A stretch of 63,440 nt of DNA from Psychrobacter sp. FME13 (GTDB taxonomy: Bacteria > Pseudomonadota > Gammaproteobacteria > Pseudomonadales > Moraxellaceae): assembly GCF_014861395.1 (NCBI RefSeq), contig NZ_RRYV01000004.1, positions 1-63,440 on the forward strand. Direction: 5' to 3'. The notes beneath the pieces are model-generated. The model was not told where the DNA came from, ran no database searches, and worked only from the letters and a program-made list of their open reading frames with translations. Of the stretch, positions 23,186 to 32,596 are shown in pieces (the first letter of the stretch is position 1; every line of letters starts with the position of its first letter). The translations under genes and the position numbers were made by a program.

Positions 23186-23210
23186 TAGGGCGTGCTCCCA
23201 ATTCGAACAA
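23186..23210 (+). repeat. repeat tip TA-GGGCGTG
   Basis: TAGGGCGTGCTCCCAATT, starting at TA 23186-23187, shares the first ten bases of the tip family seen at 41115, 58871, 60948 and 63386. It sits between two of the disordered-protein genes. Confidence 0.5.
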
Positions 23211-23231
23211 CAACTTTATATCAGCTAAGCA

Positions 23232-23531
23232 CTAGCTGTCTTTTTCATCAGACTTTAATACCCGTGATTGCGCATTGTCAGCGTTTGCATAACGGTTCAG
23301 ATTGTTTATCTCTTCACTCTTACAGTGTTCTCCTGCAACCGTATACTCATTAATCCCATCATCAAACGCATTACCTTCTTGATCACGACGATCAGGCTGG
23401 CGTGCAGGGTTGTCATTATCGTTGACGTGTTTTGAGTGAACCACACCTTCTTTGAATGTATCCGTCCCTTTGTTTTCGGTAATCTTTTTGTCTATCTGAT
23501 TGTCGGATAATGATGATTTTTTGTTTTCCAT
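23232..23531 (-). CDS. small hydrophilic, probably disordered protein (2)
   Basis: A 99-aa protein almost devoid of hydrophobic residues, dominated by Asn, Asp, Lys, Glu, Gly and Ser. Its middle reads HVNDNDNPARQPDRRDQEG, then NAFDDGINEYTVAGEH. AAGGA seven bases before the ATG at 23531 fixes the start; a longer frame to 23573 is not needed. One Cys near residue 73. The composition resembles hydrophilin or general-stress proteins. No enzymatic motif. Probably expressed with its neighbours, though spacing (57-100 bases) allows separate promoters. Confidence 0.75.
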   Translation of the reverse strand: MENKKSSLSDNQIDKKITENKGTDTFKEGVVHSKHVNDNDNPARQPDRRDQEGNAFDDGINEYTVAGEHCKSEEINNLNRYANADNAQSRVLKSDEKDS

Positions 23532-23587
23532 GATCATGTCCTTGTTGTTTTTATTCGCCTGTTTTATTAGCAACTGTTAATAGAGGT

Positions 23588-23845
23588 TTATATTGACTCA
23601 TTACCCTGTTGACTCAAATCATTAGCATTTAACTCTGCCATATTTTTGCCACCCGCTGGTAAGTCTTCTTCTTTTCGAGGATCAGCATATATTTCATCCG
23701 TCTCTTGTGAGTCTTGTTGTGGACCATCAATATCTGTCTCATGCTTGCGCCCTTCGTAACTGTCTTGCTCATGTTTGGCCTGTGATGCGACCTGATGGTC
23801 GATTGTTACCTCTTCTGCGTTATTTGATGTTTTATCGGTTGTCAT
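23588..23845 (-). CDS. small hydrophilic, probably disordered protein (3)
   Basis: An 85-aa acidic, charged protein (MTTDKTSNNAEEVTIDH at the start; later QDSQETDEIYADPRKEEDLP and GGKNMAELNANDLSQQGN). No membrane helix, signal or cysteine. GAGGGA six bases upstream supports the start at 23845. It belongs to the run of four small hydrophilic genes. Its 'DLPAGGKNMAELNANDLSQQGN' style end is the most motif-like part and the best handle for a search. Confidence 0.75.
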   Translation of the reverse strand: MTTDKTSNNAEEVTIDHQVASQAKHEQDSYEGRKHETDIDGPQQDSQETDEIYADPRKEEDLPAGGKNMAELNANDLSQQGNESI

Positions 23846-23917
23846 AGCGTATCCCTCAAGTTGGTATGTTAACAAGTTGATATATTAAACAGTCAATCAA
23901 AACCCTTTTGACACTGA

Positions 23918-24088
23918 CTATTTATCAGTGCGCAGTTCCTCTTTAATAAAAGAAGTCTGCTCATCTTCGCTCAATGTTTTAGGCGTGGCGCTCTTTTGCT
24001 CATCTTCAAGGTTTTTTGCAATTTTTTGGCTATCTGCTTGCTCTGCGGCCTGCTTAATATCTGAGCGATCGTTATCAATATGACTCAT
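23918..24088 (-). CDS. small hydrophilic, probably disordered protein (4)
   Basis: A 56-aa frame, MSHIDNDRSDIKQAAEQADS to the end LRTDK. AAGGAAA stands seven bases before the ATG. Composition is the same as in its three neighbours: many Glu, Asp, Gln, Lys and Ser, and almost no hydrophobics apart from a possible amphipathic helix (IKQAAEQADSQKIAKNLED). It is the first gene of the cluster and the likely transcription entry. Function unknown. Confidence 0.65.
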   Translation of the reverse strand: MSHIDNDRSDIKQAAEQADSQKIAKNLEDEQKSATPKTLSEDEQTSFIKEELRTDK

Positions 24089-24440
24089 GGTGATTTCCTT
24101 TTCTTATAATTAAATATCAGTTAGTGAAACATCAGTTTTCTGTCAGTTAGCTGACTGATAATATTATGACTGACCTTAAGTATAAAGAGGACATTACGTA
24201 CCTAACCAGTGTGCTGCCGTATCAATATGTATATAAATGTGAGGTTACAAGACAGTTTGTAACTTATATAGTCAGTGAACGACTAAAACCACTACGGTAT
24301 TACCTTCATTAGCCGTGCTGAATGTACAATCTGCAGTGGTCTACCTGTTACCTATTCTAGAATTTTTTTATAAATACCAATCTCAAACAGTATGAGTGAC
24401 GATGTCTGTGTCTATGTGTGTCTCTGACTATACAAATAAT
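24089..24440. other. intergenic region before the disordered-protein cluster
   Basis: About 350 bases holding the probable promoter of the four-gene cluster (minus strand). No gene or clear repeat is seen. Confidence 0.35.
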
Positions 24441-24445
24441 TTGCC

Positions 24446-24486
24446 AAAAAAAACCAAGCGCTAGTATTTACTGGCGCTTGGCTTTT
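24446..24486 (-). terminator. terminator of ppk
   Basis: CCAAGCGC (24454-24461) pairs with GCGCTTGG (24474-24481) around a 12-nt loop, followed on the minus strand by T7. A strong Rho-independent terminator. Confidence 0.9.
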
Positions 24487-24537
24487 TCAATTCATTCACA
24501 ACATTCAATAATGTTTAAACAGTCATTCAGAGAGTAG

Positions 24538-26772
24538 CTACACTGAATCTCCTACACCATTGATGTTTTTTAACAAGTACTCTTGGGCGATATGTGGTGT
24601 TTCACCAGTTGCCGGCTGCAGGTGTGTCCAAACACCATTGCCATCAAGCGTCCAAGCTTGCGTATTGTCTTTAAGATAATTCAGTAAGCCATCTTGGTAG
24701 ACTTGCTTGAACAATTTTTTGTCTTCAATTGGAAATGCCACTTCTACGCGGTGAAATAAATTACGATCCATCCAATCAGCACTACCGCAATATAAACGCT
24801 CATCACCATTATTATAAAAATAATAGATGCGCGTATGTTCTAAAAACCGACCTATTACTGAACGCACCGTAATATTCTCAGATAAATCTTTTACCTGTGG
24901 ACGTAGACAACAAATAGAACGTAAAATCAGCTCAATTTTGACCCCTGCTTGCGAGGCATCATATAGCTTGGCAATCAGTTTTCGTTCCGTCAAAGCATTG
25001 ACCTTTACGATAATATGGGCACGCTTACCTTTTTTTGCATGAGCAATTTCATCGTCGATAAAGCTCATCAATTTATCATGTAAGGTGAATGGTGCATGCA
25101 ATAGTTTTTTTAGATTGGCCGGTTTACCCATTCCTGTCAGCTCTTGGAATATTTTGTGCACGTCTTCTGAGATATCAGGATCGGCGGTGAATAAACCATA
25201 ATCAGTATAGACTTTCGCGTTGGCTGCGTGATAGTTGCCCGTACCTAAGTGCACATAGCGACGGATGCGGTTTTCTTCACGACGGATAATCAACATGAGC
25301 TTGGCATGGGTTTTATAACCAACGATACCATACACTACAACCGCGCCCGCTTCTTGTAAGTAGTTAGCGACAGCAATATTAGAGGCTTCATCGAAACGTG
25401 CCCTCAGCTCGATAACTGCGGTTACTTCTTTACCATTACGGGCGGCCGCTGCGAGTGCTTTGACTATTTCTGAATTGGTGCCTGAGCGATATAGGGTTTG
25501 CTTAATCGCTAGCACTTTTGGATCACTAGCCGCTTGCCACAATAAGTTAATAATTGGCGAAAAAGCGTGAAAAGGATGATGCACGAGCACATCTTTTTTT
25601 CGTATCGCAGCAAACATACTGGTCGCTTTGTCTAGCTTATCCATCTCACGGCGAAACTCTTTGGGAATTACATGGTTAAACGGCTGATAACGCAGCGCTG
25701 GAATATTGAAATCAAATAACAACCTTGTAAGGTTGACAGGACCATTAACGCGATACAACTGATTGTCATGTAGCTCAAACTCATTGAGCAAATAGTCACT
25801 GATGTCTGTTGGACAGTTGGTAGTGACTTCTAGACGAACTTTATCACCAAAGCGGCGGTTTTCGAGCTCACCTTCTAACGCTTTGGCAATATCTTCGACA
25901 TCATCAGCCACATCTAGATCAGCATTACGGGTCAATCTGAACTGATGACAGCCCGTCACATTCATACCAGGGAACAGCTCACCGATATGCTCATGAATAA
26001 TAGCAGATAACATGACGTGATGCTCTTTGCCGCCAGTCAACTCATCTGGCAAACGAATCACACGTGGCAGACTGCGCGGTGCTGGCACAATCGCAAGGTT
26101 GATATCACGGCCGAAAGCATCTTTACCTTCTAAGCTGGCAATGAAGTTTAAGCTCTTATTGACCAAACGCGGAAACGGATGTGCTGGGTCAATACTAATC
26201 GGTGTGAGTACTGGTGATACTTGCTCGGTGAAATAACGCTTCATCCATGCTGATTGCTCAGCATTGAGCTCATCGCGTTTGAGATAACGGATGTCTTCCT
26301 TAGCAAGTGCTGGCAAGATATCTTCGTTAAGAATACGATATTGCTCATCGATTGCATCGTGCATGACCATGGCTATTTCATTCAGCACTTCACTAGGACG
26401 CATACCTTGCACACTGGTCGAAACATCACCGATGTTGAGCTTTTGCATCAAGCCTGCGACACGAATTTCAAAAAACTCATCGATATTGGATGAGAAGATA
26501 ATCAAGAAAAACAAACGTTCTAGTAGCGGATGACGAGTACTGGCTGCCTGTGCTAAAACACGCAGATGAAACTGTAATAAAGATAAGTCACGGTTGATAT
26601 AGCTACTGGGTGAATAGCTGCCATCCTCTGAACGCTGCCATGCTACTTGGGTTAAATGTTTATTATCAGCAGTTTGAGCTTTATCGTTCACACCAGCATT
26701 GTTTACAGCAACATTGTTCACAGTAACATTGTCTTTCGCGTCACTGCTTTTTTTATCGTTTACATCTACCAC
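24538..26772 (-). CDS. ppk1: polyphosphate kinase 1
   Basis: A 744-aa enzyme polymerising the gamma-phosphate of ATP into polyphosphate. The PPK N domain starts at [19 protein letters not shown] (about 58-76). The catalytic region shows [48 protein letters not shown] with the phosphorylated His, and [12 protein letters not shown]. The first ~50 residues are an Asn/Asp/Val-rich extension not found in the E. coli enzyme. The start is GTG at 26772 with AGGAG seven bases upstream; an ATG five bases earlier in another frame stops after three codons. Usually induced by phosphate starvation, but no Pho box was recognised. Confidence 0.96.
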   Translation of the reverse strand: MVDVNDKKSSDAKDNVTVNNVAVNNAGVNDKAQTADNKHLTQVAWQRSEDGSYSPSSYINRDLSLLQFHLRVLAQAASTRHPLLERLFFLIIFSSNIDEFFEIRVAGLMQKLNIGDVSTSVQGMRPSEVLNEIAMVMHDAIDEQYRILNEDILPALAKEDIRYLKRDELNAEQSAWMKRYFTEQVSPVLTPISIDPAHPFPRLVNKSLNFIASLEGKDAFGRDINLAIVPAPRSLPRVIRLPDELTGGKEHHVMLSAIIHEHIGELFPGMNVTGCHQFRLTRNADLDVADDVEDIAKALEGELENRRFGDKVRLEVTTNCPTDISDYLLNEFELHDNQLYRVNGPVNLTRLLFDFNIPALRYQPFNHVIPKEFRREMDKLDKATSMFAAIRKKDVLVHHPFHAFSPIINLLWQAASDPKVLAIKQTLYRSGTNSEIVKALAAAARNGKEVTAVIELRARFDEASNIAVANYLQEAGAVVVYGIVGYKTHAKLMLIIRREENRIRRYVHLGTGNYHAANAKVYTDYGLFTADPDISEDVHKIFQELTGMGKPANLKKLLHAPFTLHDKLMSFIDDEIAHAKKGKRAHIIVKVNALTERKLIAKLYDASQAGVKIELILRSICCLRPQVKDLSENITVRSVIGRFLEHTRIYYFYNNGDERLYCGSADWMDRNLFHRVEVAFPIEDKKLFKQVYQDGLLNYLKDNTQAWTLDGNGVWTHLQPATGETPHIAQEYLLKNINGVGDSV

Positions 26773-26825
26773 GTCATTACTCCTGTTGCGTTATCGATAC
26801 ACCATCATTTTTTTTATACTTCTAT

Positions 26826-26888
26826 TAGGGCATTGTCCTCAATCTGAACATTGCACTTTAAATGGGCTAAAAATGAGGACACGCCCTA
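26826..26888. mobile_element. 63-bp MITE-like element with inverted-repeat ends
   Basis: TA-GGGCATTGTCCTCA at the left is inverted against TGAGGACACGCCC-TA at the right (one indel). The interior is CAATCTGAACATTGCACTTT then AAATGGGCTAAAAAT. The ends are flanked by TA, as for IS630/mariner-type insertions. It lies between mtgA and ppk1. A second, longer relative is at 21412-21552. Confidence 0.7.
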
Positions 26889-26903
26889 GGACAAAGCAGC
26901 GAA

Positions 26904-27590
26904 TTACTCTGCTTGCGGTAAGACGGCATTGTTCATACGTTTTTTGATAATACTTTGTTTGTTGCGCAATCGCCTATCACCTTGGTTGTCTTGGTAATAC
27001 TTTGGATTGGTCAACATAGAAATAAGCAAAGATGATTCATCACGATTGAGGTTAGCAGCAGGTTTATTAAAATAATGCTGCGCAGCCGCTTCGACACCAT
27101 AAATACCATTACCAAACTCTGCCACATTGAGATAAGCAGTCAAAATACGCTGTTTATCCCATAGGGCTTCAATCATCACGGTAATAACCGCTTCTTCTCC
27201 CTTGCGAGCATACGAGCGATGCGAAGTCAAAAACAAGTTTTTTGCCAATTGCTGAGTAATCGTTGAACCACCCGCAGACGTTTTACCTGTTTCTTCATTT
27301 CTTTTCATTGCTGCTTCAATGCCTTTCATATCAAAACCATTATGCTGGCTAAATGTCGAGTCCTCGCTTACTATCGCTGCTTGTTTGGCAGATTTTGCAA
27401 TGTCATCATACTCTACCCAAGTCTGAGTGACTGAACCCTCGGTTATGCGATGCGTCAGCATAAACATGCTGTTATTAATCGGCTGCGTTTTCCAGATCAA
27501 TAGTAGTCCAGCGACCAACACATGGAACACCACGACTATGAGCATTAATGCCAATAATAGTCGTTTGATAAATTTGCCAAAACTTGCCAT
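26904..27590 (-). CDS. mtgA: monofunctional peptidoglycan glycosyltransferase
   Basis: A 228-aa inner-membrane enzyme polymerising lipid II into glycan strands. The N-terminal membrane helix (residues 12-33, LLLALMLIVVVFHVLVAGLLLI) is followed by a GT51 domain. The catalytic Glu is in SEDSTFSQHNGFD, the second motif in GGSTITQQLAKNLFL, the third in ARKGEEAVITVMIE with the catalytic Glu, and the fourth in KQRILTAYLNVAEFGNGIYG. No transpeptidase domain. It is transcribed away from the glutaredoxin-like gene. Confidence 0.96.
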   Translation of the reverse strand: MASFGKFIKRLLLALMLIVVVFHVLVAGLLLIWKTQPINNSMFMLTHRITEGSVTQTWVEYDDIAKSAKQAAIVSEDSTFSQHNGFDMKGIEAAMKRNEETGKTSAGGSTITQQLAKNLFLTSHRSYARKGEEAVITVMIEALWDKQRILTAYLNVAEFGNGIYGVEAAAQHYFNKPAANLNRDESSLLISMLTNPKYYQDNQGDRRLRNKQSIIKKRMNNAVLPQAE

Positions 27591-27798
27591 GCGCGATATC
27601 CAAGTGATTAAAAAGCTAATAAGATGAAATGATAAATCAATAACGAGAAGCAGCAGGTCATCTTACCTAATCTCACAATCGCTGTCATTATTTACCCTAC
27701 TTCTTTATCATGTCATAATGGTTAAACCGTCTGTATGCTTTGGAATAAAATTATAAAATCAGGACTTTTTTGATAATTATTAAGACAAGAGAACAAAT

Positions 27799-28110
27799 AT
27801 GTACGATGATAGTCATATAAAAAATTTACGAGCACGTATCATAGGCACCAATCCAAACCTTGATACAGTTGAAAATAGAGATAAATGGTGGTTGCTTGGC
27901 ACCGCTGGCTGTCATTTATGTGACATCGCAGAGCAGCAGCTAATTCAATTTCAAGCGGTACAGCCCATCGATTATCACTATATCGATATCGCTGATTTTG
28001 ATGAAACATTAATGTTAGAGTTTGCCACCACCATTCCTATTATTTTGACACCCTCAAAACAACTAAACTACCCATTTTCAGTACTGGACTTACAGCAACT
28101 CATCGTTTGA
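27799..28110 (+). CDS. glutaredoxin-like protein (DUF836 type)
   Basis: A 103-aa thioredoxin-fold protein. The active site reads GTAGCHLCDIAE, a CXXC of glutaredoxin type (about 37-40). It is followed by YHYIDIADFDE and the cis-Pro loop TTIPIIL (about 79-85). The domain begins after a 30-residue polar N-terminus. It is the first gene of a three-gene plus-strand run with the lactate-type dehydrogenase (40-bp gap) and the rhomboid (12-bp gap). Probably a thiol-disulfide reductase; its partner is unknown. Confidence 0.85.
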   Translation: MYDDSHIKNLRARIIGTNPNLDTVENRDKWWLLGTAGCHLCDIAEQQLIQFQAVQPIDYHYIDIADFDETLMLEFATTIPIILTPSKQLNYPFSVLDLQQLIV

Positions 28111-28150
28111 TAATATTTAAATGGTCATAAAACCCTATAGTGAGAAAACT

Positions 28151-29338
28151 ATGAAAGATTTAAAAAAAATAACAGAAATTGAAGACCTGCGCCGCATCGC
28201 TGAGCGCAAAGTACCACGTATGTTTTACGATTACGTCGATTCAGGCTCATGGACGGAGACCACGTATCGCAATAACGAAACGGATTTTGATCGTATCAAA
28301 CTGCGTCAGCGAGTGCTGGTAGATATGGACAACCGCAGTCTAGCAACACAGATGCTCGGTGAATCTGTCAAAATGCCAGTGGCGATTGCACCAACTGGTT
28401 TTACAGGAATGATGTGGGCGGATGGAGAAATCAAAGCCGCACAGGCCGCTGAAAAGTTCGGTGTGCCCTTCTCACTCTCAACCATGAGCATCTGCTCAAT
28501 CGAGGACGTCGCTGAAAACACCAATGCGCCATTTTGGTTTCAACTATACGTCATGCGTGATAAAGATTTTATGACCAATCTGATTCGCCGTGCGAAAGCA
28601 GCAAACTGTTCTGCGCTTATTCTCACCGCTGATTTGCAAGTACTAGGTCAACGCCATAAAGACATCAAAAACGGTTTGTCTGCGCCGCCGAAACCCACAC
28701 TCGCTAATATGCTGAATCTAGTGACCAAGCCAGAATGGTGCATGAATATGCTCGGCACCAAACGTCATACGTTTGGCAACATCGTTGGACATGCCAAAAA
28801 CGTCGAGGATCTCTCATCATTGTCAGCATGGACTGCCGAACAGTTCGATCCGCGCTTGAGCTGGGATGATGTCGCCCGTATCAAGGACGAATGGGGCGGA
28901 AAACTCATCATAAAAGGCATTATGGAACCAGAAGATGCCATACTAGCCGCCCGTAGCGGTGCCGATGCGCTGGTTGTCTCAAACCATGGTGGTCGCCAAT
29001 TAGATGGTGCACTGTCCTCTATCTCTGCGCTTTCTGATATTGTGCAAGCGGTCCATGCTGAAAACAGCGATATCGAGGTCTGGCTAGATAGCGGTATTCG
29101 CTCTGGTCAAGATGTATTAAAGGCTATCTCGCTGGGTGCAAAAGGCACCATGATCGGCCGAGCGTTTTTGTATGGTCTAGGCGCTTATGGCGAAGACGGT
29201 GTCCGCCGTGCGCTTGAGCTAATCTATAAAGAGTGTGATATTAGCATGGCGTTCTGTGGTCATACCGATATCAATACCGTCACTGACAATATCTTGGTAA
29301 AAGGTACCTATGAAAACCTCAAAACTACCTATCTTTAA
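28151..29338 (+). CDS. lldD: FMN-dependent alpha-hydroxy-acid dehydrogenase (L-lactate dehydrogenase type)
   Basis: A 395-aa (beta/alpha)8 flavoprotein oxidising L-lactate or a similar 2-hydroxy acid, probably at the inner membrane feeding electrons to quinone. Visible are KVPRMFYDYVDSGS near residue 20, APTGFTGMMW with FMN contacts near 80, STMSICSIED near 110, FQLYVMRD near 130, the active-site His/Arg segment SNHGGRQLDGA near 280, and DSGIRSGQDVLKA and GRAFLYGLGAYGE near 315-345. I chose ATG 28151; a frame from 28121 lacks support. No lldP permease or lldR is adjacent. The symbol is by homology class; the substrate is not proven. Confidence 0.88.
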   Translation: MKDLKKITEIEDLRRIAERKVPRMFYDYVDSGSWTETTYRNNETDFDRIKLRQRVLVDMDNRSLATQMLGESVKMPVAIAPTGFTGMMWADGEIKAAQAAEKFGVPFSLSTMSICSIEDVAENTNAPFWFQLYVMRDKDFMTNLIRRAKAANCSALILTADLQVLGQRHKDIKNGLSAPPKPTLANMLNLVTKPEWCMNMLGTKRHTFGNIVGHAKNVEDLSSLSAWTAEQFDPRLSWDDVARIKDEWGGKLIIKGIMEPEDAILAARSGADALVVSNHGGRQLDGALSSISALSDIVQAVHAENSDIEVWLDSGIRSGQDVLKAISLGAKGTMIGRAFLYGLGAYGEDGVRRALELIYKECDISMAFCGHTDINTVTDNILVKGTYENLKTTYL

Positions 29339-29350
29339 AGCTAGCTATTT

Positions 29351-30406
29351 ATGACCATTCAACAATTATTTAAAACGGCACCTGTCACTACTTTGTTATT
29401 GGTCAGCTTTATTGGCCTATTTGTTATACAAGTGCTGACGGGCGTCGATGCCAATAATCCATCGACAGAAAACCTATTAAACTGGGGCGCCAATGCCTTA
29501 CCCTACACCATGAATGAAGACCCATGGCGGCTGGTAAGCAGTGCATTTTTGCACATTGGCCTAATGCATTTATTGTTTAATGCCTTTGCGATGTACTTCT
29601 TCGGTCAAGTTGCCGAGCCGATATTTGGCTCAGCTAAGTTTTTGGTATTGTTTTTACTGGCAGCCGTCGGTGGCGGCTTACTCAATAACTATATAACATG
29701 GCAGGCGTTATTAGAGGGAACGGGGCAGCCTGGACTATCGGCGGGCGCATCTGGTGGCATCATGGGCATCGGTGCAGCATTATTAATAGTGGCGCTGTTT
29801 AAGATATCGGTCAATGGCATGGTACTCAATCTAAAAAGCTTGATAATGATTATGGGCATCAACCTTGTGTATGGTTTTGCGGTGCCGGGGATTGATAATG
29901 CAGGACATATCGGCGGTGCTATTACCGGACTCGTCATTGCATTACCTTTTGCGATTGCCTACCGTCAACGTATGACAGTCACTCTACAAAATGCCGCTAT
30001 TTATCAGAACCAAAACCTACACCGTCATCAAACGACCTATATCAATCAACCACCTAGCGTCGATAGTTACTCAGCTCCTCACGCTACTGATTTAGATAAT
30101 AGTGACTTAAATAGCTCTGACTTAAATAGCTCTAACTTTAATAGCAATGACCTTGCTCGTTATCGTTCAGATATGACCGACTCCTATAACGATGATACTT
30201 ATGCGCAACGTAGCGCTGGTATGGATTCAAGGTCAAATATCGACACGGCTCATGCCAACAGCACCACACCAAAAACACCTATTAAACCCTCGTTTATCTG
30301 GCAGTTATTGCCATGGCTAGCGATGTTATTGATCAGTATTGGCTTTGTCTGGTGGTGGCAAGATATTCATGCTCAGATCATACAGATATTAAAAACCATT
30401 GAGTAA
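29351..30406 (+). CDS. rhomboid family intramembrane serine protease
   Basis: A 351-aa inner-membrane protein with six core helices and a seventh C-terminal helix (about 316-335). The catalytic dyad is Ser134 in AGASGGIMG and His186 in DNAGHIGGA. HLLFNAFAMYFFG (73-85) is the family's conserved HxxxN-like loop/TM2 segment. Residues about 215-300 are a polar insertion with four copies of a 5-residue unit (DNSDLNSSDLNSSNFNSNDL) encoded by 15-bp repeats at 30089-30148. Substrates are unknown. It starts 12 bases after the lactate-type dehydrogenase, probably in one operon. Confidence 0.93.
   Translation: MTIQQLFKTAPVTTLLLVSFIGLFVIQVLTGVDANNPSTENLLNWGANALPYTMNEDPWRLVSSAFLHIGLMHLLFNAFAMYFFGQVAEPIFGSAKFLVLFLLAAVGGGLLNNYITWQALLEGTGQPGLSAGASGGIMGIGAALLIVALFKISVNGMVLNLKSLIMIMGINLVYGFAVPGIDNAGHIGGAITGLVIALPFAIAYRQRMTVTLQNAAIYQNQNLHRHQTTYINQPPSVDSYSAPHATDLDNSDLNSSDLNSSNFNSNDLARYRSDMTDSYNDDTYAQRSAGMDSRSNIDTAHANSTTPKTPIKPSFIWQLLPWLAMLLISIGFVWWWQDIHAQIIQILKTIE
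30089..30148 (+). repeat. 15-bp tandem repeat in the rhomboid linker
   Basis: Four tandem 15-bp units; the two central units (30104-30118 and 30119-30133) are identical (GACTTAAATAGCTCT), and the outer two are diverged. They encode the Asp/Asn/Leu/Ser repeat in the polar segment. Confidence 0.85.
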
Positions 30407-30508
30407 ATGCGCATAGTTATTTATCATGACTAAACAGCCGATGAGTTTTACCCACTTATTGCTACACAGTTGCTTTACCTTATTATTCCTAATTTACGAG
30501 ATTCGATT

Positions 30509-31321
30509 ATGTTTAGACTTGCAGCGCTACCTAGTATCTCTACGCGTACCATGCTTATCACGTCCACAGCTACCGCATTATTCAGTGTGACCAGCATGTC
30601 TAACGCTGCACTGTTTGAGGACAACTTACCCACTGACCCAGATGCAGTATTAAGCGTCGGCGTCAACGCCATGTCTGTTAAGTCAGCTTATGACCTGGAA
30701 GACGATACCGAGATAAATGTGTTACCAGGCGTATTTTATGACAATAATCTGTTTTATATACGCGGCGCACAAGCAGGTGCTTACGTCATTAACAATAGAG
30801 CTAACCAGCTGTCTGCTTATGTCAAGCTTGCGGGTACTGAGTTTGACCCTGACGATGCTACTGATGATTTGGCTGGGCTAGATGAACGCAAATTGTCAGC
30901 AGAAGCTGGTTTGAGCTATCAGCGTAATACCTCACTGGGTGCCATCCGTGCTCAGATAGGCGCCGATGTGCTAGATCGCAGCGGTGGTAATACAGCTCGC
31001 TTGACCTATCTTGCCAGAGTTACTAAGGGCAATTTAACCGTCTATCCTAGCATTGGTTTTGAATACCATGATGATGATTATAACGAATACTATTATGGTG
31101 TCAGTGATAAAGAGTCAGCTGAAACTGGTGTTGACGCTTATCAAGCTGATGCAAGCTTGAACCCTTACGTAAGCGTCAGTGCCAACTATGACTTCAATGA
31201 AAAATGGGCAGGGTTTTTTAATCAAAGCGTGAGCTATCTACCGACTGAGCAGTACGATAGTCCAATGGTAGACTCGCGTGTTGAAGCAGCGACGACGCTT
31301 GGTTTGCTTTATAAGTTCTAG
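30509..31321 (+). CDS. MipA/OmpV family outer-membrane protein
   Basis: A 270-aa outer-membrane barrel. The N-terminal signal (about residues 1-34, ending SVTSMSNAALF) has a second Met at residue 15. The mature part shows the MipA/OmpV pattern: VLPGVFYDNNLFYIRGAQAG, a repeated strand pattern (LSAEAGLSYQ, LTVYPSIGFEYHDDDY, VSANYDFNEKWAGFFNQ), and the C-terminal LGLLYKF with terminal Phe. Family members are scaffolding or protective proteins of the outer membrane. It ends in a strong terminator at 31343. Confidence 0.88.
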   Translation: MFRLAALPSISTRTMLITSTATALFSVTSMSNAALFEDNLPTDPDAVLSVGVNAMSVKSAYDLEDDTEINVLPGVFYDNNLFYIRGAQAGAYVINNRANQLSAYVKLAGTEFDPDDATDDLAGLDERKLSAEAGLSYQRNTSLGAIRAQIGADVLDRSGGNTARLTYLARVTKGNLTVYPSIGFEYHDDDYNEYYYGVSDKESAETGVDAYQADASLNPYVSVSANYDFNEKWAGFFNQSVSYLPTEQYDSPMVDSRVEAATTLGLLYKF

Positions 31322-31342
31322 CTAAAATTGAATGTTTGGTAG

Positions 31343-31373
31343 AAAAAGCCGAGCATTTTGCTTGGCTTTTTTT
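31343..31373 (+). terminator. terminator of the MipA/OmpV gene
   Basis: AAAAAGCCGAGC-ATTTT-GCTTGGCTTTTTTT: a stem with one G-T pair and a T7 tract. Confidence 0.9.
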
Positions 31374-31421
31374 GGTTTAAGTCGAGCTGTTATAAATTCA
31401 AACGCTCTGCTGGCTTTTTTA

Positions 31422-31856
31422 TCATACTTTATTTAAGTTTCGCTCTAAATAGAAACGCCAAACCGTACTTATGAATAATAATACGTATGAGCCAATCCAA
31501 CACCCAACTCCCCAAATTTTCAGTTCGATTTCTGAATCATGAACGCCTTTATCGCCTGTTGCTATTATAGTTGTGAGAAAAAAAGTAGATAACCCAAGCA
31601 TTAAAGTAAAAGCGGCAAGGTTAATCGGGTTTTTATGGCGTAACGTCAGGTATATAGCTAGCAAAAAAGTGAGATTACTATAAGCTTGGAATACTAAACC
31701 AATCCAACCCAATAGAATACCCATTACTAAAGTCTCATAGCCAAAATAAGTTTCACCATCGTAATGTAGCGCAGGTAAACATAGAGATAATAGCCACACG
31801 TACAGAGCTATTTTAGACAGTGTTGGCGGGTTGGAACAAGTATGATCAAGGCTCAT
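31422..31856 (-). CDS. small four-helix membrane protein
   Basis: A 144-aa protein with four predicted membrane helices (about 15-32, 45-70, 79-100 and 115-135). Loops carry LRHKNPINLAA and GDKGVHDSE. AAGGA six bases upstream supports the start at 31856. No family recognised. It sits between the MipA/OmpV gene (converging) and the peroxiredoxin region. Confidence 0.7.
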   Translation of the reverse strand: MSLDHTCSNPPTLSKIALYVWLLSLCLPALHYDGETYFGYETLVMGILLGWIGLVFQAYSNLTFLLAIYLTLRHKNPINLAAFTLMLGLSTFFLTTIIATGDKGVHDSEIELKIWGVGCWIGSYVLLFISTVWRFYLERNLNKV

Positions 31857-31995
31857 GAGTTATCCTTACTTATTCTACTGGAGCAATGGTTGTTTGATCT
31901 AATAGCTCCTAATATACCTATCCAATACTCCTCACTTTGCGTAAAAGCTGTGTATTTAGCATCACTGCTTCATATAAATTCCATAAAATATAAAC

Positions 31996-32055
31996 AAAAA
32001 AAAGACCTTGCCACATTCTCTTATAAGAAGTGACAAGGTCTTTTTTATTTCTAAA
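31996..32055. terminator. duplicated terminator, copy 1
   Basis: A perfect hairpin of about 11 bp plus (AAAAAAGACCTTGxCAC... / ...GTGACAAGGTCTTTTTT) with A8 and T6. A near-identical copy lies at 32734-32800, in direct orientation, on the other side of the peroxiredoxin gene. On the minus strand this copy terminates that gene. Confidence 0.85.
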
Positions 32056-32068
32056 TCCTCAATAGAAT

Positions 32069-32596
32069 CTAAGCATTACTTTTCAAATACGCTAACATAG
32101 TGTCCGCATCCGATACTTCAAATGGGTCTATTGGACAGTTGTCGCCAAAGTCAGCTTCCTTAAACACTTTTTTAACTTCTTTATTGTCGACTACCATCGA
32201 ATAACGCCATGAGCGCATACCAAAGCCAACATTACTCTTATCAACCAGCATGCCCATTTTACGAGTGAACTCACCATTACCATCAGGAAGTAAGAAAACG
32301 TTTTCACGGTTTTGCTTTAGACCCCATTGGTACATGACGAACGCATCATTGACAGAAATACAAACTATTTCATCTACGCCTAATGCCTTAAACTCATTAT
32401 AAAGCTCTTCATAACGAGGGAGATGGCTGGTTGAACAAGTTGGCGTAAAGGCGCCTGGTAGAGAAAACACAACCACTTTTTTATTGGCAAATAACTCATC
32501 TGTGGTTAGATCATACCATGTGAATGGGTTGTCTCCGCCAATAGAGTCATCACGAACACGAGTTTTAAAGGTCATATCAGGAACATGGGTAATCAT
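32069..32596 (-). CDS. peroxiredoxin (Prx5 type)
   Basis: A 175-aa thiol peroxidase. The peroxidatic Cys lies in [14 protein letters not shown] (about 48-61), and downstream are WGLKQ and [15 protein letters not shown], Prx5-like motifs. There is no glutaredoxin fusion, unlike the Haemophilus-type hybrid. Two further Cys are present (CISVND, DNCPID); Cys in DNCPID near residue 154 may act as the resolving partner. GGAG six bases upstream of the ATG at 32596 supports the start. It lies between two duplicated terminators. Reduces H2O2 or alkyl hydroperoxides in the cytosol. Confidence 0.94.
   Translation of the reverse strand: MITHVPDMTFKTRVRDDSIGGDNPFTWYDLTTDELFANKKVVVFSLPGAFTPTCSTSHLPRYEELYNEFKALGVDEIVCISVNDAFVMYQWGLKQNRENVFLLPDGNGEFTRKMGMLVDKSNVGFGMRSWRYSMVVDNKEVKKVFKEADFGDNCPIDPFEVSDADTMLAYLKSNA

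Noticed and set aside
26656..26947. Plus-strand frames across the ppk1 5' end
   Set aside because: Complement of the Asn/Val-rich ppk1 N-terminus and of the MITE-like element.
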